Shown: positions 6,621-7,783 of the stretch, piece by piece
Layout of the letters: each line of letters starts with the position of its first letter
How positions within the stretch are numbered: the first letter of the stretch is position 1
Assembly: GCA_024275555.1 (NCBI GenBank)
Contig: JAJRYW010000459.1
Span: 1-7,783 of the forward strand
Reading direction: 5' to 3'
Origin: Calditrichota bacterium
GTDB lineage: Bacteria; Calditrichota; Calditrichia; RBG-13-44-9; J075
Length of the DNA: 7,783 nt
Program-made: the position numbers and the translations under genes
Notes under the pieces: generated by a model
Database searches by the model: none
Told to the model about the DNA's origin: nothing
The model's input: only the letters and a program-made list of their open reading frames with translations

Positions 6621-6972
6621 AGGAATTAAGCTAACTTCTTTAGCGGGGGTGAACGGACAAACCGGATTGCAACTACCCCGGTCGCGTTGGCTGACCCCTG
6701 CCAGACGGCTACGCTATAGGCTTTCAGGCTGCTGTTGCCTCGTGAAAATTCATCAAATTATCAGCCGGATACGATGCTGGCGGGTGTCGTGTTGCCGGTA
6801 CGGCCTGGGTCGCTCCACCGGATTTTAATTCCTGGAATTTTACTGATATTACCCGGTTTATCCCGTCAGCCGTTAGCCCTGTTTATCCGGCAATTTTGCT
6901 AAAGTTCGGAGAACCTTCCCGCCCCACATTTTTCCCGCCGGCAACCAGGAAACCGATCCGGCGGATTTCCTG
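6621..6972. other. Gene-free convergent intergenic region
   Basis: No credible coding frame is present between the aminotransferase stop and the terminator of the minus-strand gene. ACCGG (6661-6665) and CCGGT (6678-6682) could form a weak hairpin, but no T-run follows, so I cannot name a terminator for the plus-strand operon. A stretch at 6699-6740, read on the minus strand, has short blocks in an order that recalls the c-di-GMP-I riboswitch core, but it is incomplete and has no gene to control (see findings). The rest shows nothing recognisable. Confidence 0.6.
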
Positions 6973-7011
6973 AAAAAAAGTCAGCCCGCATGGCAAACCA
7001 TGCCGGCTGAC
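6973..7011 (-). terminator. Rho-independent terminator of the minus-strand T9SS-cargo gene
   Basis: A 14-base stem (6980-6993 with 6998-7011) with a single mismatch and a four-base loop (6994-6997) is preceded on the plus strand by seven A (6973-6979). Read on the minus strand this is a strong hairpin followed directly by seven U. It lies about 43 bases downstream of the minus-strand stop codon. On the plus strand no T-run follows the hairpin, so it should act mainly in the minus direction. Confidence 0.9.
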
Positions 7012-7053
7012 CGAAAGATTTAGAGCGGGAATTTTTCCTTTGGTCATAAAACA

Positions 7054-7782
7054 CTATTTCATCAGAAGCATTTTCCGCGTGATCACAAAATTACCGGCAA
7101 CCATGCGATAGAAATAAACCCCGCCGGCAACCGCCGCACCGCTATTATTGGAGCCGTCCCATTCCACCGAATAGAGCCCGACTTCCATCGTTTCATTGAT
7201 CAGCGTTTTTACTTCCCGCCCCACCAGGTCATAAATTTTGATGCTTACTTTCCGGGGACCGGAAGCCACTCCAAAACGGATCGTTGTGGAGGGATTGAAG
7301 GGATTGGGATAGTTCTGTTCCAAGTGGAACTGTTCCGGCGCAAGCGCCGACAGGGTGGTGTAAACCGGATCACATTCAATAGAATTACCGGCCACATCCT
7401 CCGTTTCAAAAACCACCGTAGCGGATTTGCTCTGATCAATTTTAGTTGCGGTTATAACCACCGAATCGGTCGTTCCGACAATAAATGTGGGAATATTCAC
7501 CGTCGCATTATTTATCAGAACCACGTCGATTCTGGCCAGGCCGCTCAGGGTATCCTGTATGGCCACCTGAATTGATAGAGGCGGACCAGGATTGACTCTC
7601 AGGATAGTACAGGCGGGAGGATCCGAATCCGGAACCGGTGTACCGTTGCCGCTCAGGGCGACCTCGAGCGGGTTCTCATCGGGATCGTCGCTGGCGATGC
7701 TTAAGGAGGCGCTCTTGGCCCACAGGCTTGTGGGAGAAAAACTGACTTCGATGGTGCGAGTGGCGCCCGGCGCTAAGCTGAA
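7054..7782 (-). CDS. Secreted/surface protein with T9SS type A sorting domain (C-terminal part)
   Basis: On the minus strand the frame is open from the right edge to TAG 7056-7054, giving 242 visible residues; the true start lies outside the window. The GTG at 7566 is internal. Residues 1-48 (FSLAPGATRTIEVSFSPTSL ... SIASDDPDENPLEVALSGNG) look like the end of an ASH / choice-of-anchor-D beta-sandwich repeat. Residues about 58-140 form an Ig-like region (IQVAIQDTLSGLARIDVVLI ... ATVVFETEDVAGNSI). Residues 150-242 are a type A sorting domain: FHLEQNYPNPFNPSTTIRF, VSIKIYDLVGREVKTLI, VEWDGSNNSGAAVAGGVYFY and the basic end RKMLLMK. In T9SS organisms this domain directs export across the outer membrane and is then usually removed. 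The N-terminal, functional part of the protein is not visible. The gene converges with the operon and has its own terminator at 6973-7011. Confidence 0.9.
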   Translation of the reverse strand, partial: FSLAPGATRTIEVSFSPTSLWAKSASLSIASDDPDENPLEVALSGNGTPVPDSDPPACTILRVNPGPPLSIQVAIQDTLSGLARIDVVLINNATVNIPTFIVGTTDSVVITATKIDQSKSATVVFETEDVAGNSIECDPVYTTLSALAPEQFHLEQNYPNPFNPSTTIRFGVASGPRKVSIKIYDLVGREVKTLINETMEVGLYSVEWDGSNNSGAAVAGGVYFYRMVAGNFVITRKMLLMK

Positions 7783-7783
7783 A

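Noticed and set aside
7324..7575. Plus-strand 83-codon frame in the T9SS-cargo gene
   Set aside because: It lies fully antisense to the sorting-domain gene, which has strong motif support and its own terminator.

Overview
The window looks like bacterial chromosome from a member of the FCB group. The best clue is the minus-strand gene at the right edge, whose product ends in a type A C-terminal sorting domain of the type IX secretion system (T9SS), with the motif YPNPFNPSTTIRF. That spelling of the motif is typical of the Calditrichota / KSB1 / Ignavibacteria / Marinimicrobia kind of lineage rather than classical Bacteroidetes. This placement is inference from one motif and the overall moderately GC-rich coding style; no rRNA or other marker gene is present.

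Layout, left to right. (1) The C-terminal end of an MBL-fold hydrolase of the PhnP / cyclic-phosphodiesterase type, ending at 239. (2) About 535 bases without a convincing gene. They contain a candidate small non-autonomous transposable element, bounded by a perfect 13-base inverted repeat (424-436 and 677-689) and near-identical 7-base flanks. (3) A tight plus-strand four-gene cluster from 775 to 6620: a Wzx-type flippase, a GH57 glycoside hydrolase, a DUF2156 (MprF/LPG-synthase C-terminal, GNAT-like) protein, and a class V PLP aminotransferase of the alanine/serine-glyoxylate type. The junctions are a 13-base gap, a possible 13-base overlap, and a 4-base ATGA overlap, so the genes are probably cotranscribed. 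(4) A gene-free convergent region from 6621 to 7053, with a clear minus-strand intrinsic terminator at 6973-7011. (5) The 3' part of a large secreted or surface protein with an ASH-like repeat, an Ig-like region and the T9SS sorting domain, open to the right edge.

How the genes may work together (inference). The flippase should move a lipid-linked glycan across the inner membrane. The GH57 enzyme has no signal peptide and should act on alpha-glucans in the cytoplasm. The DUF2156 protein belongs to a fold that includes aminoacyl-tRNA-dependent transferases. The aminotransferase could make or drain small amino acids. Glycan processing and export coupled to an amino-acid modification is a possible reading, but adjacency is the only evidence for it.

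The least ordinary items are the candidate mobile element at 417-695, a tRNA T-arm-like remnant at 4449-4472 just after the GH57 stop (which makes the annotated N-terminus of the next gene doubtful), and the unusual gene set of the cluster. I see no CRISPR array, no complete tRNA or rRNA, no intact transposase and no recognisable defence system.
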